From Bacteroidales bacterium UBA6346 (GTDB taxonomy: Bacteria; Bacteroidota; Bacteroidia; Bacteroidales; UBA932), in contig DJSA01000107.1 of the NCBI GenBank assembly GCA_002438905.1, positions 1 to 15,844 on the forward strand: DNA of 15,844 nt. Reading direction: 5' to 3'. The translations under genes were made by a program, and so were the position numbers. Below are positions 14,251 through 15,844 of this stretch, one piece after another; position 1 is the first letter of the stretch; every line of letters starts with the position of its first letter. Below the pieces are notes generated by a model that ran no database searches, was not told the origin of the DNA, and was given only the letters and a program-made list of their open reading frames with translations.

Positions 14251-14410
14251 ATCATCCGCATCGTCCTTCTCAAGGATTTATATATCAAGCATGCAGCATC
14301 ATAAAATCATCCGCATCATCCTACTCAATTTTATATCAGCATATAGCCCCATTAAATTATCCCATCTCTCTCCTTAATATTTTATATCAAGCACATACCG
14401 TCCCATTAAA
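14251..14410. repeat. Degenerate three-copy tandem repeat in the folA leader
   Basis: Three head-to-tail units: 14251-14305 (55 bp), 14306-14356 (51 bp) and 14357-14410 (54 bp). Units 1 and 2 share ATCATCCGCATC at the start; units 2 and 3 share CCCATTAAA at the end; all share a core close to TTTATATCAAGCA. Read in the folA direction, each unit has TGATATA-AAAT then an AGG followed within a few bases by ATG. In unit 3 this gives AAGGAG and ATG-GGA-TAA, a two-codon mini-frame; in unit 2 a six-codon frame (14319-14299). Confidence 0.7.
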
Positions 14411-14412
14411 AA

Positions 14413-14440
14413 ACTAAGCGGAGAAAGGCTTCAAGGAAGC
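14413..14440 (-). terminator. Weak hairpins after the YfhO-family gene
   Basis: On the minus strand GCTTC-CTT-GAAGC (14440-14428) forms a short 5-bp stem, and an overlapping alternative pairs AAGC with GCTT just before TTTTTT (14412-14407 region). Either is weak; together they may reduce read-through from the upstream gene into folA. Confidence 0.3.
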
Positions 14441-14455
14441 TGGAGGCGAGAAACC

Positions 14456-15844
14456 CTACGCGATTTTTTCATGAGCGGAGGGTTCTTGCCTCCAGCATGA
14501 AGCCGCATTACCAGAATAAAATACTGCTCCGGCCGCAGAAAGAAGCACCAAGAAAATCAGCAGAGCAGAACTTGCCGTGGAAATGTGTGCACCGACGGCA
14601 TACGACTGCGGCTCGAAGCGCATCACAATCTCGTGCTCCCCGGCAGGAACAATCATTCCGCGAAGCATCCAGTCTCCCCTGAAAATATCCGTTTCCTTCG
14701 CAGAAGACGTCGCCATGAAGCGGTTTCCTATCGTCTCGCCCACCTCACCTACAGGACCGATCCAAGCCTTCCATCCATCCGGATAGTATATTTCGCTGAA
14801 CATCACAGCACGTGGAGACGAAAGCCTGCACTCATAGTGAAGTTCATTCGGCTCATACGATGTCATCCTGATGAAATCCTCCGAATTTTCGGGAACATCC
14901 TCAATTCTTGACGCAATATCCTTGAAATCAGGGCCAAGGACCACCGTGTTATCAAGATCCGTATCTGCCAGAAAATCAATCTCTTCGTTCACCGAAGAGG
15001 CTATACGGGCATCACTCACGAGCCAGCAGTTTCCGTAGGCAAAATCGTTCACCACCGGAGCCATATCATCGCCCAATATTATATACTTTCCATTCAACAT
15101 AGACGTCACCCTGAGGTAGGGCAGTTTGTCCTCCAGTTCCTCAACTGTGGAGCATTCGCCCGCTGTCTTGTAGAACTTGCTGATTTCGGGAGAAATGTAT
15201 CGCTCGATCAAATCCTGATAACGCTGAAGTTTTACAGGACTGTAGCCGCCTATACATTTGTGCCGATAGCTCTGATGTGCGTCGTTGAAAGTGTTGACGC
15301 TCAGGTCCAGGACTCTGTAGGACAGGTCTTTGTCCGCAAGTATGCTCTTGTCCACAGGCCTCTCCCTGAACTGCGCCTCCCAATTCTTCGGCGAGATGAA
15401 ATGGTCGTTGTTCAGATAGCGCTTGCCCACGCTGAAAAGGTCGAAAAGAACGAGAAGTCCGATGACTCCGCCCGCAATGTATGACCTGCCTGCACGGGCA
15501 AAATGCTCTTTCTTCCCGTAAATCCAGAGCAAGACAGCTGCCGCAACCGCGATTATGAGAAAACTGCCTCTTGCATCGTTTCGGAGCATTGCCCGTCTGT
15601 CCTCGCGCAGCGCGTCCACGAGCACGTCCTGCATCCCCGCATCACTAGCCGCGCTGAAATCCCCAGCAATTCCCGGGAAAAGAGCCATCAGAAGGCAGAA
15701 GCCACCGGTTATACCGGCAGCCCAGAGTACTGAACGTATGATTTTCTTGTGGTTATACTCTTCCTTGATAATCTTGTCGAGAGTGAGAAATCCGAGCAGA
15801 GGGATAGTCACCTGGAGCACCGTCAGCGCCATGGACACCGTCCT
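14456..15844 (-). CDS. YfhO-family membrane protein, C-terminal part (partial)
   Basis: The frame runs to the right edge with 462 codons visible and no internal start needed; the 5' part lies outside. The fragment has a hydrophobic start (TVLQVTIPLLGFLTL), three membrane helices at about 35-60, 90-108 and 118-140 of the visible part, and the signature DLFSVGKRYLN after the third. A large extracytoplasmic beta-rich domain follows (about 145-420) with YPDGWKAW and PAGEHEIVMRFEP, then a last membrane helix (about 422-440). This layout is typical of YfhO proteins, GT-C-like membrane proteins of roughly 800-850 residues linked in other bacteria to glycosylation of cell-envelope polymers. The substrate here is unknown. 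It is followed by a 224-bp gap before folA. Confidence 0.9.
   Translation of the reverse strand, partial: RTVSMALTVLQVTIPLLGFLTLDKIIKEEYNHKKIIRSVLWAAGITGGFCLLMALFPGIAGDFSAASDAGMQDVLVDALREDRRAMLRNDARGSFLIIAVAAAVLLWIYGKKEHFARAGRSYIAGGVIGLLVLFDLFSVGKRYLNNDHFISPKNWEAQFRERPVDKSILADKDLSYRVLDLSVNTFNDAHQSYRHKCIGGYSPVKLQRYQDLIERYISPEISKFYKTAGECSTVEELEDKLPYLRVTSMLNGKYIILGDDMAPVVNDFAYGNCWLVSDARIASSVNEEIDFLADTDLDNTVVLGPDFKDIASRIEDVPENSEDFIRMTSYEPNELHYECRLSSPRAVMFSEIYYPDGWKAWIGPVGEVGETIGNRFMATSSAKETDIFRGDWMLRGMIVPAGEHEIVMRFEPQSYAVGAHISTASSALLIFLVLLSAAGAVFYSGNAASCWRQEPSAHEKIA

Noticed and set aside
14232..14288. Longer N-terminus for dihydrofolate reductase
   Set aside because: The extra residues lie in the tandem repeat, do not match the family, and the ATG at 14231 has a good ribosome-binding site.
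14251..14410. CRISPR-like array
   Set aside because: Units are contiguous, diverged along their whole length and have no constant-repeat/variable-spacer pattern; no cas genes are present.

Overview
The window reads as chromosomal DNA of a member of the Bacteroidota, most likely a gut or host-associated Bacteroidales. The signs are SecG next to a TPR-like protein end, several lipoprotein precursors with a Ser-Cys lipobox, domain families largely confined to this phylum (fimbrillin-like, DUF4493, PCMD), a YfhO-type membrane protein, A-rich start regions mostly without Shine-Dalgarno sequences, and two exact matches to the Bacteroidota -7 box TAnnTTTG. I see no transposase, integrase, tRNA, rRNA or CRISPR array.

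Left part (1-2850, plus strand): the end of a small helical protein, secG, and a clpB-like disaggregase gene closed by a clear terminator. This ClpB is unusual. It has no N-terminal domain, it lacks about 20 residues inside the second ATPase domain, and a strong intrinsic terminator sits only 21 bp before its start codon, downstream of a perfect CTGACA/TGTCAG palindrome.

Middle part (3159-12211, minus strand): seven tightly spaced genes that look like one transcription unit starting from a promoter near 12329-12356. In transcription order they are a fimbrillin-like lipoprotein with a C-terminal beta domain, two DUF4493 lipoproteins, a DUF4493-FN3-PCMD lipoprotein, two related outer-membrane beta-barrels, and a second FN3-PCMD lipoprotein. 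Five of the seven products are predicted lipoproteins and two are predicted outer-membrane barrels, so the operon very probably builds a cell-surface assembly. The last four genes form a mirror-like PCMD-barrel-barrel-PCMD set. This operon is the best candidate in the window for an undescribed system. Its function (adhesion, glycan binding or pilus-like display) is inference.

Right part (12505-15844, minus strand): a MGDG-synthase/UgtP-type glycolipid glycosyltransferase with its own promoter, dihydrofolate reductase (folA), and the C-terminal part of a YfhO-family membrane protein that runs off the window. The folA leader contains a degenerate three-copy tandem repeat (51-55 bp per unit), each copy ending in an AGG-ATG start-like motif.
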